NCBI GenBank assembly: GCA_037143795.1 | Contig: JBAWXZ010000005.1 | Coordinates: 124,001 to 188,000, forward strand | Length of the DNA: 64,000 bases | Source of the DNA: Firm-13 sp037143795 | GTDB lineage: Bacteria; Bacillota; Clostridia; Saccharofermentanales; Saccharofermentanaceae | Direction of reading: 5' to 3' | Shown: positions 8,423 through 16,368 of the stretch, one piece after another | How positions within the stretch are numbered: the first letter of the stretch is position 1 | Layout: each line of letters starts with the position of its first letter | The notes under the pieces: generated by a model | What the model was told of the DNA's origin: nothing | Database searches by the model: none | What the model saw: the letters and a program-made list of their open reading frames with translations, nothing else | Program-made: the position numbers and the translations under genes

Positions 8423-9406
8423 ATGAATAATACGGAATTTCTCCTCCACTGCGACTCGCCCTGGGCAGTCTACCGGACACTTCTGGATTTACTGGATCTG
8501 GATGAGAAGGATGCTGCCGTTATAAAAGCCAGGGAAGAGATGGCAGCACATCCGCTCGTCCAAAAGCTTTTTCAGGAAATGAAGGATTGGCCCGGAGGTG
8601 TGCTGAACAGCCATAAAAGTGCGGGACAGCTATACCACAAGCTTTCCTTCCTGGCGGAGATCGGGATAACCGGAGAGGATTATGACTTTTCGAATATTAC
8701 GAATAATTTGACGGACCACCGGTCGGATGAAGGACTTTTTCAGCTGCCGATGAATATTCCGGTACATTTCGGTGGATCCGGGCAGGATGAGTGGGCGTGG
8801 GCACTGTGCGATGCTCCTTTGCTGCTTTATTCGGCTTTGAAAATGAATCTCGCTGACAGGGGAGTGATACAGGAAGGCGTGCAATTCCTTAAGGGACTCG
8901 CCCGCGAAAACGGCTGGCCCTGCGCCGTATCAAAGGAACTCGGTAAATTTCACGGTCCCGGCAGTAAAAAGGATCCCTGTCCATATGTGAATCTGATTAT
9001 ACTCAAACTGCTCGCGCTTCTTGGTGAAAAGGACAGCCCGGAAGCACATGCCGGGGTAGAGTGCCTCCTCAACGCCTGGCAGACAAGCAGGGAACGGCAT
9101 CCGTATATGTTTTTTATGGGGACGGATTTCCGGAAATTGAAGGCTCCTTTTATCTGGTATGACATCCTTCATACCGCCGATGTCCTGTCGCAGTTCGATT
9201 TTGCAGTCAAAGACGAAAGATTTACCGGTATGCTTGCAATCATCAGTGAAAAAGCCGGGAAAGACGGTCTATTCACACCGGAATCAGTCTGGCAGGCATG
9301 GAAGGATTGGGATTTCGGACAGAAAACGATGCCTTCCGCATGGCTGACGTTTCTCGCATACAGGATTATCAGGAGATGCAGTGAATCAGCAGTACCTCCT
9401 GCCTGA
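8423..9406 (+). CDS. Helical (terpenoid-cyclase-toroid-like) protein, function unknown
   Basis: 327 aa, 19 nt behind the HD fusion and likely co-transcribed (GGGCGGAG ribosome site). The N-terminus (WAVYRTLLDLLDLDEKD, then HPLVQKLFQEM) resembles a family often mislabelled nitrogen-fixation protein NifH or prenyltransferase-like; there is no P-loop, so it is not NifH. The spacing of Trp-rich helical repeats (WPGGVLNSHKS, NGWPCAVSKE, WYDILHTADVLSQF, TPESVWQAWKDWDFGQK) suggests an alpha/alpha toroid. No DxDD or similar cyclase motif is visible. Confidence 0.65.
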   Translation: MNNTEFLLHCDSPWAVYRTLLDLLDLDEKDAAVIKAREEMAAHPLVQKLFQEMKDWPGGVLNSHKSAGQLYHKLSFLAEIGITGEDYDFSNITNNLTDHRSDEGLFQLPMNIPVHFGGSGQDEWAWALCDAPLLLYSALKMNLADRGVIQEGVQFLKGLARENGWPCAVSKELGKFHGPGSKKDPCPYVNLIILKLLALLGEKDSPEAHAGVECLLNAWQTSRERHPYMFFMGTDFRKLKAPFIWYDILHTADVLSQFDFAVKDERFTGMLAIISEKAGKDGLFTPESVWQAWKDWDFGQKTMPSAWLTFLAYRIIRRCSESAVPPA

Positions 9407-9532
9407 TATATGATGCAATTGTGTATCAAAACTATACAGCGATATTAATATTGACTATACTGAAACCAGTTTCTGAAAAAGGACTGTGTTTGCCTGCGAT
9501 CAAATCTTTCCGGAGAAAGTGATGGGAATTAC

Positions 9533-10423
9533 ATGGGGCATGATGACTTCTACAAAAGCCTGTTGGACAATACATATGAGGGCATCTATTTTGTGGATAT
9601 CAACCGCAAGATTTCATTCTGGAACAAAGCCGCAGAATTAATCACCGGCTATTCGGCGGATGATGTAGTTGAGAAATATTGCTACAACAATATCCTTGAT
9701 CATGTTGATCACGAAGGCAATCATCTTTGCGTGGACGGATGTCCGCTCCATAAGACGATCGATGACGGGGAGACAAGGGAGGCCGAGGTGTATCTGCGCC
9801 ATAAAGCGGGACATCGGATACCGGTAAGTATCCGGGCCATTTCGATTAAGGAGAACGGCAGGGTCATTGGTGCTGTGGAGCTTTTTGTCGATATAACACA
9901 AAGACAGGAAGAAAAGAAGAAGACAGAGGAATACAAGTCGCTTGCCTTATATGATCAGCTGACGGGTCTTCCGAATCGAAGATATATCGAGAGCTTTCTG
10001 GAGTCGAAACTCAATGAGTACATATCCTTTCAAATACCGTTTGGTGTTCTTTTTGTTGATGTTGATAATTTTAAAAACTGCAATGATACGTATGGGCATG
10101 AGGCAGGGGATGAAGTTCTGAAAATGGTTGCAGCAAAGTGCTCCGGCCTCACCCGTTCGACAGACTTTTTCGGCCGTCTGGGCGGTGATGAGTTTGTTGC
10201 TGTTCTGACAGGAACAAACAGGGAAAATATGGGTATGGTCGCTGAATCCATGCGAAAACTCGCGGAGAATTTTATATTTTTAGATAATGACCTTCATATC
10301 AATATTTCCATAGGAGCCACGCTGGTTAACAGTGATGATTCTGTGGCAAGTGTTTTGAAGCGTGCGGATTCCCTCCTGTACCAAAGCAAGCAGGGCGGAA
10401 GAAATAGAGTCACATACGGATGA
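9533..10423 (+). CDS. PAS-GGDEF diguanylate cyclase
   Basis: 296 aa. A PAS domain covers about residues 5-125, with an unusual pair of cysteine motifs, HEGNHLCVDGCPL, typical of a PAS subgroup in anaerobes that may bind a metal or cofactor. The GGDEF domain follows (about 132-296), with LTGLPNRR at its start and the active loop GGDEF at 217-221, all intact. It should make cyclic-di-GMP in response to a cytosolic signal. No RxxD inhibitory site stands just before GGDEF (STDFFGRLGGDEF), so product inhibition may be weak. No membrane helices. Confidence 0.92.
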   Translation: MGHDDFYKSLLDNTYEGIYFVDINRKISFWNKAAELITGYSADDVVEKYCYNNILDHVDHEGNHLCVDGCPLHKTIDDGETREAEVYLRHKAGHRIPVSIRAISIKENGRVIGAVELFVDITQRQEEKKKTEEYKSLALYDQLTGLPNRRYIESFLESKLNEYISFQIPFGVLFVDVDNFKNCNDTYGHEAGDEVLKMVAAKCSGLTRSTDFFGRLGGDEFVAVLTGTNRENMGMVAESMRKLAENFIFLDNDLHINISIGATLVNSDDSVASVLKRADSLLYQSKQGGRNRVTYG

Positions 10424-10566
10424 CGCCAGAAATCATGAGGTGCCTCGCTCAAAATGAAGCCGCCGGTATTGTCTGCCATTACCCCGGCAGCCTGGTCGGC
10501 GATTATGATACGTGCAGCAGTGAAGAGGAGATTTTCAGAATGATCAGGCATGGCAAAGAAATATGA
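10420..10566 (+). CDS. Possible small protein overlapping the cyclase stop
   Basis: A 48-residue frame starts at ATG 10420, overlapping the TGA of the GGDEF gene by 4 nt, and ends at TGA 10564-10566. It would begin MTPEIMRCLAQNEAAG and holds three cysteines and a charged end. Codon use is similar to its neighbours, and the overlap would allow coupling. No clear ribosome site and no family match can be claimed. It may be a chance frame or the remains of a longer gene. Confidence 0.3.
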   Translation: MTPEIMRCLAQNEAAGIVCHYPGSLVGDYDTCSSEEEIFRMIRHGKEI

Positions 10567-10650
10567 AAAGCGTCCTGTTCTGCAGACTATTTTTCTCATG
10601 GTTTCGCGGACGGTCAGAAGGAACGGTATAACGTGAATCGAGGATACAAT

Positions 10651-13200
10651 ATGGAGATCAAAGATAAAGTCAGCACAGGGATAAGGGGATTTGACAAGGT
10701 TATTGATGATCTGCGTCTCGGGGACAATGTCGTCTGGCAGGTCGATGCTATATCCGATTACAAAAAAGTGGTCGAGCCCTATGTTGAACAGGCTCTCCGC
10801 GATGGCCGAAACCTGATCTATTTCCGTTTTGGCAGCCATAAGCCAATACTTCAGGATCACCCGAACATTAAAATATACCGTGTCAGTCCCAAAACGGGTT
10901 TTGAGACGTTTGCCACCACCGTGCATAACATTATTACTAAAGAGGGGAAAAGGGCGTTTTATGTCTTTGACTGCCTGTCTGACCTGCTTAAACACTGGCA
11001 TTCCGATCTGATCATCGGTAATTTTTTCAAAGTAACCTGCCCCTATCTGTATGAACTTGACACGGTAGCGTATTTTGCTATTTTCCGTAATGTGCATACT
11101 TTCAGTACCATTGCAGGAATCCGGGAGACAACGCAGCTTCTTCTGGACTTATACCAGGTCAAAGGCAACTGGTATATTCATCCTTTGCGGGTCTGGCAGA
11201 GATATTCGCCGACCATGTTTTTCCCGCATCTGATCCAGGGACAGGAAGCGATCAGCATTACAGCCAGCGCAGAAGCGGCAGAGCTCTTTTCGAGCATCCA
11301 CAGGGGTGAAGACCGCCCGGACCACTGGAACATCATATTCAACAAAGCCAGGGACGCACTTAAGCTCGATGATGAACAGCAGGACAAAACCAAGACACTT
11401 CTTCTGTTGATGCTGATGGGCAGCGAAACAAGGATGCTGCATCTGTGCGAGAAATATTTTACGCTCAAAGACGTCCTGACTATTGCTGCAAGGGAAATCG
11501 GAAGCGGACATATCGGCGGAAAGAGCGTCGGTATGCTGGTGGCAAGAAAAATACTGGAGGTGGAAGGGAAAGATCGCTATATGCCCTTTCTCGAATCCCA
11601 TGACTCCTTTTATATTGGAACTGATGTTTTCTATACCTATGTTGTTCAAAACGGATGGTGGCGGCTTCGCACCATACAGAAGACGGTGGATGGCTATTAT
11701 GCCAAAGCGCCTGAACTCAAGGAAAAACTTATGCACGGATCATTTCCTGAGAATATTCAGGAACAATTCGTCAGAATGCTTGAATATTTCGGTCAGTCGC
11801 CGCTTATCGTAAGATCGAGTTCCCTTCTTGAAGATAATTTCGGCAACGCATTTGCAGGCAAGTATGAGAGCGTTTTCTGTGCGAACCAGGGTACTCCGGG
11901 CGAACGTTATGCGGCATTCTCCCAGGCAGTCCGCACGGTATATGCCAGCACGATGAACCCGGACGCCCTGGCTTACCGGATGAACCGCGGACTCTTCGAC
12001 AAAGACGAGCAGATGGCAATTCTTGTGCAGCGTGTATCCGGTGACTACCACCAGGATGATTTTTTCCCGCATGCCGCAGGGGTCGGGAATTCCTCCAATT
12101 TATATGTCTGGGACAAATCCGTAGACATGGAAGCAGGGATGCTCCGACTGGTTTTCGGACTCGGGACCCGGGCCGTAGACCGTACTGTCGGCGACTACGC
12201 AAGAATCGTGACCCTCGATGACCCTCTTCGTATTCCGGTTATGAATTACGAGGATCAGAAAAAATTCTCGCAGCATTATGTGGATGTTATTTCACTTCGT
12301 GAAAATATTCTGACGAGCCGGTATTTTGAAGATATCCTCTCAAAAGATATCAAGGCGGACAAGGGACTATTTGTAAGCATAGACCAGGAATCTGCAAGGC
12401 GAATGCGCGAAAAGGGACAGAATAGCCGCAAGCCGCCCTTTTTGCTTGATTTTCATAAATTACTTAAGGATTCACACTTTCCGGAACTGATGAAAGAAAT
12501 TCTCACAGAGCTGTCCCGCATATATGAATATCCGGTGGACATAGAATTTACTGTGAACTTCGGGAAAGACAACAGCTTCAAAGTCAACATCCTGCAATGC
12601 CGCCCGCTCCAGACCCGGGGCCTGGGAAGGGCAATAGAAATGCCGGTAATGGAAAATCCGGAGGACTGCCTGTTTTCAACAAAGGGTAATTTCATGGGTG
12701 GAAACATGAGGCTTCCGATTGATTATGTCGTGTATGTGCAGGCAAAGGCTTATCTGTCCAGGAGTGAGCAGGAAAAATACGAAGTCGCAAGGCAGATCGG
12801 CAGAATTAACAATACACTCAAGGGGCAGTCCGTTATGCTGATCGGCCCCGGCCGGTGGGGGACCACAACGACCAGTCTCGGGGTTCCCGTGCACTTTTCA
12901 GAAATCAGCAATATGTCGGTCGTCTGCGAAGTCGCATCTACCCATACGGGTATGATGCCGGAACTGTCCTATGGCAGCCACTTTTTTCAGGATCTTGTAG
13001 AGACGGGAATTTTCTATGCGGCTATTTTTGACGGACAGAAGAATGTCGTATTTCATCCGGAACGAGTACTGGAATCGGAAAATGTTCTGACAGGAATCCT
13101 TGCCGACAGTGCTGCGTTTTCCGATGTAATCCATGTCGCCAAAGCAGACGGCATGATAATTTATTCGGATATTCTGACTCAGAGCCTGATATGCAGGTAG
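10651..13200 (+). CDS. RecA/KaiC-like domain fused to PPDK-type ATP-binding domain
   Basis: 849 aa from ATG 10651 (GAGG 7 nt upstream; an in-frame GTG at 10633 would add six residues). The first 240 residues look like the KaiC/RecA-type fold: STGIRGFDKVIDDLRLGDNVVWQVD at the start and an acidic Walker-B-like strand AFYVFDCLSDL. No classic Walker A is seen. Residues about 290-700 resemble the N-terminal ATP-grasp of PEP synthase/pyruvate phosphate dikinase: VRSSSLLEDNFG, FAGKYES and LQCRPLQ. The usual phosphohistidine domain (TxGGxxSHxA) and the PEP-binding TIM barrel are missing; instead there is a C-terminal block with IGPGRWGTTT. It is therefore not a PEP synthase. The role is unknown. Confidence 0.8.
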   Translation: MEIKDKVSTGIRGFDKVIDDLRLGDNVVWQVDAISDYKKVVEPYVEQALRDGRNLIYFRFGSHKPILQDHPNIKIYRVSPKTGFETFATTVHNIITKEGKRAFYVFDCLSDLLKHWHSDLIIGNFFKVTCPYLYELDTVAYFAIFRNVHTFSTIAGIRETTQLLLDLYQVKGNWYIHPLRVWQRYSPTMFFPHLIQGQEAISITASAEAAELFSSIHRGEDRPDHWNIIFNKARDALKLDDEQQDKTKTLLLLMLMGSETRMLHLCEKYFTLKDVLTIAAREIGSGHIGGKSVGMLVARKILEVEGKDRYMPFLESHDSFYIGTDVFYTYVVQNGWWRLRTIQKTVDGYYAKAPELKEKLMHGSFPENIQEQFVRMLEYFGQSPLIVRSSSLLEDNFGNAFAGKYESVFCANQGTPGERYAAFSQAVRTVYASTMNPDALAYRMNRGLFDKDEQMAILVQRVSGDYHQDDFFPHAAGVGNSSNLYVWDKSVDMEAGMLRLVFGLGTRAVDRTVGDYARIVTLDDPLRIPVMNYEDQKKFSQHYVDVISLRENILTSRYFEDILSKDIKADKGLFVSIDQESARRMREKGQNSRKPPFLLDFHKLLKDSHFPELMKEILTELSRIYEYPVDIEFTVNFGKDNSFKVNILQCRPLQTRGLGRAIEMPVMENPEDCLFSTKGNFMGGNMRLPIDYVVYVQAKAYLSRSEQEKYEVARQIGRINNTLKGQSVMLIGPGRWGTTTTSLGVPVHFSEISNMSVVCEVASTHTGMMPELSYGSHFFQDLVETGIFYAAIFDGQKNVVFHPERVLESENVLTGILADSAAFSDVIHVAKADGMIIYSDILTQSLICR

Positions 13201-13276
13201 TTCGGCCTTTCAGGAACGCCTGATATTGATCGGGAAGGACAGCGGCACTAATTCTCTGGAAGGACTTACGCACAGC

Positions 13277-13321
13277 AAAAAAATCCCTCACACCCTGTTA
13301 AGGGGAATGAGGGATTTTTTG
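13277..13321. terminator. Bidirectional rho-independent terminator
   Basis: AAAAAATCCCTCA (from 13278) pairs with TGAGGGATTTTTT (13308-13320). It has A tracts on one side and T tracts on the other, so it can stop both the rightward PPDK-like transcript and the leftward gdhA transcript. It lies between the two convergent genes. Confidence 0.9.
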
Positions 13322-13347
13322 TTGCGTTTTGTGACTTGAGCCGAAAA

Positions 13348-14694
13348 TTAATAGGCAACGCCCTGACTGAGCATTGCATCAGTAATCTTCAGCATTCCTG
13401 CAATGTTGGCGCCCATTACAAGATCATCAGCTTTGCCGTATTCTGTGGCGGCAGCTGTTGCATTTGCGAAAATATCCTGCATGATTCTCTTAAGTCTTGC
13501 GTCTACTTCTTCAAATGTCCATGCAAGACGGGCGGAGTTCTGGCACATTTCGAGGCCGGAAGTCGCTACTCCGCCGGCATTTGCAGCCTTGCCGGGAGCA
13601 AAGTATACGTCGTTCTGGAGGAACTGGTGGACAGCCTCGGGTGTGCTCGGCATATTGGCGCCTTCTGCCACAAACTTGCAGCCGTTTGCGATCAGTGTCC
13701 TGGCATCCGTCTCGTTCAGTTCGTTCTGTGTTGCGCAGGGAAGAGCGATGTCGCACTTAACATTCCAGACGCCCTTTCCTTCCGTATAGGTAGATCCGGG
13801 AACAAGTTTTGTATACTCGCTGATGCGTGCGCGCTTTACTTCTTTCAGATCTTTTACGATATCAAGGTTGATCCCGTTCGGATCATAGATGTAACCGTTG
13901 GAGTCGGAAACAGTAACAACTTTTCCGCCGAGCTGTGTTGCCTTCTCTGTTGCATAGATAGCAACATTTCCGCTTCCGGAAACGGTGACTGTCTTGCCGC
14001 TGAAGGATTCGCCTTTTGCCTTGAGCATTTCGTCAACAAAATAGCACAGGCCATATCCGGTTGCTTCCGTACGGGCCAGAGAGCCGCCGAAGCTTAAACC
14101 CTTGCCTGTAAGAACGCCTGTGAATTCATTCTGAAGTCTCTTGTATTGTCCGTACATGTAACCGATCTCTCTTCCGCCTGTTCCGATATCACCGGCAGGT
14201 ACGTCAAGGAACTGACCAATATGCTTGGAGAGTTCGGTCATGAAGCTTTGGCAGAAATGCATTACTTCGCGGTCGCTCTTGCCCTTGGGATCAAAATCAG
14301 ATCCGCCCTTGGCGCCGCCCATGGGAAGTCCGGTAAGGGAGTTCTTGAAACACTGTTCAAAACCGAGAAACTTCAGAATAGAAAGATTGACGGAAGGGTG
14401 CAGGCGGATACCGCCCTTATACGGTCCGATCGCTGAATTGAACTGAATACGGAATCCCCTGTTAACCTGTACTTTGCCCTTGTCATCTACCCACGAAACG
14501 CGAAAAGTAATTATGCGTTCCGGCTCGACTATTCTCTCAATCAGAGCTTCCCTTTCATATTCGGGATGGCGGTCAATGACTGGCTGGCAGGACTCAAGGA
14601 CCTCCAGGACAGCTTGTAAGAACTCGGGTTGGTTAGGATCTCTTTCCTGGACTTTTGCAAAGACACGTTTCAGGTATTCATTTTGTAAAGACAT
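13348..14694 (-). CDS. gdhA: NADP-specific glutamate dehydrogenase
   Basis: 448 aa, the normal length of the hexameric class. It makes glutamate from 2-oxoglutarate and ammonium with NADPH. The substrate-binding stretch PYKGGIRLHPSVNLS, the catalytic-lysine region LPMGGAKGGSDFDPKG and the conserved GDIGTGGREIGYM are all intact, as is the nucleotide fold start TVSGSGNVAIYA. GGAGG lies about 7 nt before the start. The single-gene unit is closed by a bidirectional terminator, and an upstream promoter and palindrome suggest its own control. Confidence 0.97.
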   Translation of the reverse strand: MSLQNEYLKRVFAKVQERDPNQPEFLQAVLEVLESCQPVIDRHPEYEREALIERIVEPERIITFRVSWVDDKGKVQVNRGFRIQFNSAIGPYKGGIRLHPSVNLSILKFLGFEQCFKNSLTGLPMGGAKGGSDFDPKGKSDREVMHFCQSFMTELSKHIGQFLDVPAGDIGTGGREIGYMYGQYKRLQNEFTGVLTGKGLSFGGSLARTEATGYGLCYFVDEMLKAKGESFSGKTVTVSGSGNVAIYATEKATQLGGKVVTVSDSNGYIYDPNGINLDIVKDLKEVKRARISEYTKLVPGSTYTEGKGVWNVKCDIALPCATQNELNETDARTLIANGCKFVAEGANMPSTPEAVHQFLQNDVYFAPGKAANAGGVATSGLEMCQNSARLAWTFEEVDARLKRIMQDIFANATAAATEYGKADDLVMGANIAGMLKITDAMLSQGVAY

Positions 14695-14716
14695 GAAAAA
14701 TCCTCCATCACTAAAA

Positions 14717-14730
14717 TATTAGGCCTAATA
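14717..14730. promoter_or_regulatory. Perfect palindrome in the gdhA leader
   Basis: TATTAGGCCTAATA is a 14-bp perfect palindrome, 23 nt upstream of the gdhA start and downstream of the likely promoter. The position fits an operator that blocks elongation or a dyad bound by a nitrogen regulator. No specific regulator can be named. Confidence 0.45.
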
Positions 14731-14776
14731 CTCACTTCGCCCTTGAAGAGAATCATTATGACGGCTTAGCTTTTTG

Positions 14777-14804
14777 AGTATAACTCTATAGAAATAAAAA
14801 TCAA
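14777..14804 (-). promoter_or_regulatory. Likely gdhA promoter
   Basis: Read leftward, TTGATT (14799-14804) and TATACT (14777-14782) are 16 nt apart, giving 4/6 and 5/6 matches to sigma-A boxes. The start of transcription would be near 14770, about 75 nt before the gdhA ATG. The stretch from 14805 to 15045 is very AT-rich. It holds only a 7-bp inverted repeat, TTGTTTT/AAAACAA, at 14871-14889, and nothing else I can name. Confidence 0.5.
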
Positions 14805-15045
14805 ACAGTTTTTAGAAAAATTGCGAAAAAAGTTTACAAAAATTGCAGATATAAAAAATAGAAAAATTTGTTGTTTTGCCTTAAAACAAGCATGGCTCTA
14901 AGATATTTTTAATAAATTATATAAATGATAAAATAATTAATATAATGATAAAGCGAAATGGTCAGGATTCAGAATTGCAAAAAATAATACTTAACAAATT
15001 ATAATATTATTCGAAAATTATGGAGTTTACACTTATTGCGTAACC

Positions 15046-15124
15046 CTGCTGCCGGTGGGTTCTGCCCCATAAAGCATACATGTCCGTTCGGGTTTGCTCC
15101 GCGCAGCAGTTGGTTTATTTTTTT
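15046..15124 (+). other. Possible structured leader or attenuator
   Basis: CTGCTGC (15046-15052) pairs with GCAGCAG (15103-15109) around a GC-rich loop that can form two inner arms (GGG..CCC near 15057-15068, CCGTTCGGG near 15083-15091). A T-rich run follows (TTTATTTTTTT to 15124). This GC-rich island stands out in the AT-rich 535-bp gap before the threonine-aldolase-family gene. It may be a terminator, an attenuator or a small RNA. I do not recognise a known riboswitch class, and the strand is inferred from the T run. Confidence 0.3.
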
Positions 15125-15229
15125 CTGCCGGAACAATCCAACTATTTTTGGTGTGTTTGTGGCAAAATAAAAAAGGAACCCTCCAATTGACTGCTTTTTC
15201 AAAAAGGGTCCGGAAAGAAGGATCTTCTA

Positions 15230-16264
15230 ATGATTCTATTCGAATGTGATTACAGCGAAGGTGCTCATCCCAAAGTGCTTCAAAAACTTATCGATACAAA
15301 CTATGAACAGACGAAAGCATATGGAGAGGATCCCTATTGTTTGGAAGCTGCCCGCCTGATCAAAGACAAATGCGGCCGGCCGGATGCTGACGTGCATTTT
15401 CTGACAGGGGGAACCCAGACAAATCTGACTCTGATTTCTGCAGCCCTTCGTCCGCATCAGGGTGTGATTTCTGCAGCCACGGGACACATAAATGTACATG
15501 AAAGCGGTGCTATAGAGGCAACCGGACACAAAGTGCTGGAACTGCCGGGGACGGATGGAAAATTGACAGCTGCGCAGATTCAAAAGGCTTGTGAAGATCA
15601 TTTCAATGACGTTAACCACGAACATATGGTTCAGCCCCGGCTTGTATATATTTCGAATCCAACTGAAATCGGCTCTATATACAGCTTGTCTGAACTGACT
15701 GCGATCCGCGAAGCCTGCAGTCGGAATCACCTGTATTTGTATATGGACGGCGCCCGGTTAGGTTATGCACTCTGTGCGCAGGGTAATGATCTGGATTTAC
15801 CGGCCATAGCAGACCTATGTGACGCCTTTTATATCGGCGGGACGAAGCTTGGCACTCTATTCGGAGAGGCGCTTGTGATTTGCAGTGATGACCTTAAGGC
15901 GGATTTTCGATACATCATGAAACAGAAGGGCGGACTAATGGCGAAGGGAAGGCTTCTGGGCCTCCAGTTTCTTGCCCTTTTTGAAGATGATTTGTATTTT
16001 GACATCGCCCGCCATGCAAACGATATGGCAATGCTCATCAAACAGGCATGTGAGAGGGCCGGCTTTGCATTTCTTATTCCCTCAGGCACCAATCAGCAGT
16101 TCCCTATCCTGCCGGATGAACTGCTCGAGGGAATCGGCAGGAAAATCACTTACTCTTTCTGGGAAAAGACGGATGACACGCACAGTGCGGTGCGTTTTTG
16201 TACAAGCTGGGCTACAAAAGAAACGGATGTCGCAGAACTTGTAAAAGAGATTGAAAAGTCGTAA
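15230..16264 (+). CDS. Threonine-aldolase-family PLP enzyme
   Basis: 344 aa, the usual length of low-specificity threonine aldolases (beta-eliminating lyase family), which split L-threonine or allo-threonine to glycine and acetaldehyde. The PLP lysine is K206 in FYIGGTKLGTLFGEAL. The PLP-ring aspartate sits in LYLYMDGARLGYAL, and HINVHESGAIEATGHK is the conserved active-site stretch. AAGAAGGAT precedes the ATG. No neighbour points to a specific pathway, and related lyases act on other beta-hydroxy amino acids, so the substrate is likely but not proven. Confidence 0.88.
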   Translation: MILFECDYSEGAHPKVLQKLIDTNYEQTKAYGEDPYCLEAARLIKDKCGRPDADVHFLTGGTQTNLTLISAALRPHQGVISAATGHINVHESGAIEATGHKVLELPGTDGKLTAAQIQKACEDHFNDVNHEHMVQPRLVYISNPTEIGSIYSLSELTAIREACSRNHLYLYMDGARLGYALCAQGNDLDLPAIADLCDAFYIGGTKLGTLFGEALVICSDDLKADFRYIMKQKGGLMAKGRLLGLQFLALFEDDLYFDIARHANDMAMLIKQACERAGFAFLIPSGTNQQFPILPDELLEGIGRKITYSFWEKTDDTHSAVRFCTSWATKETDVAELVKEIEKS

Positions 16265-16368
16265 GGGATTTGTGCCCCTCGTGAAGCAGGATAGTTTGTG
16301 ACTTGCCGTATGTGGGCGTACAATGTGTGTAAGGCATTTCAAGGTAAACAGGGGAATCGAGGAAGATT

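Noticed and set aside
8423..9406. Annotation of this gene as nitrogenase NifH
   Set aside because: There is no P-loop or Fe-S cysteine pair. Similar sequences carry that name only by propagated error.
10294..11097. A 267-codon open frame on the minus strand across the GGDEF and PPDK-like genes
   Set aside because: It covers the ends of two convincing plus-strand genes and has no ribosome site or recognisable motif; it is an antisense shadow.
10651..13200. Annotation as PEP synthase or pyruvate phosphate dikinase
   Set aside because: The phosphohistidine swivel domain and the PEP-binding barrel are absent, so the full reaction is not possible.
13336..14097. A 253-codon open frame on the plus strand opposite gdhA
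   Set aside because: It lies wholly within the antisense of a clear, full-length glutamate dehydrogenase, has no family-like sequence and is rich in Cys, Ser and Phe as expected for a mirror frame.
14999..15202. A 67-codon minus-strand frame in the gap before the aldolase gene
   Set aside because: No good ribosome site, odd composition, and it overlaps the GC-rich structured island; not supported as a gene.
15180..15229. GGTCCGGAAAGAAGG looked like part of a signal recognition particle RNA
   Set aside because: Only a short string matches; the surrounding stem is missing and the stretch is explained as the ribosome site of the aldolase gene.
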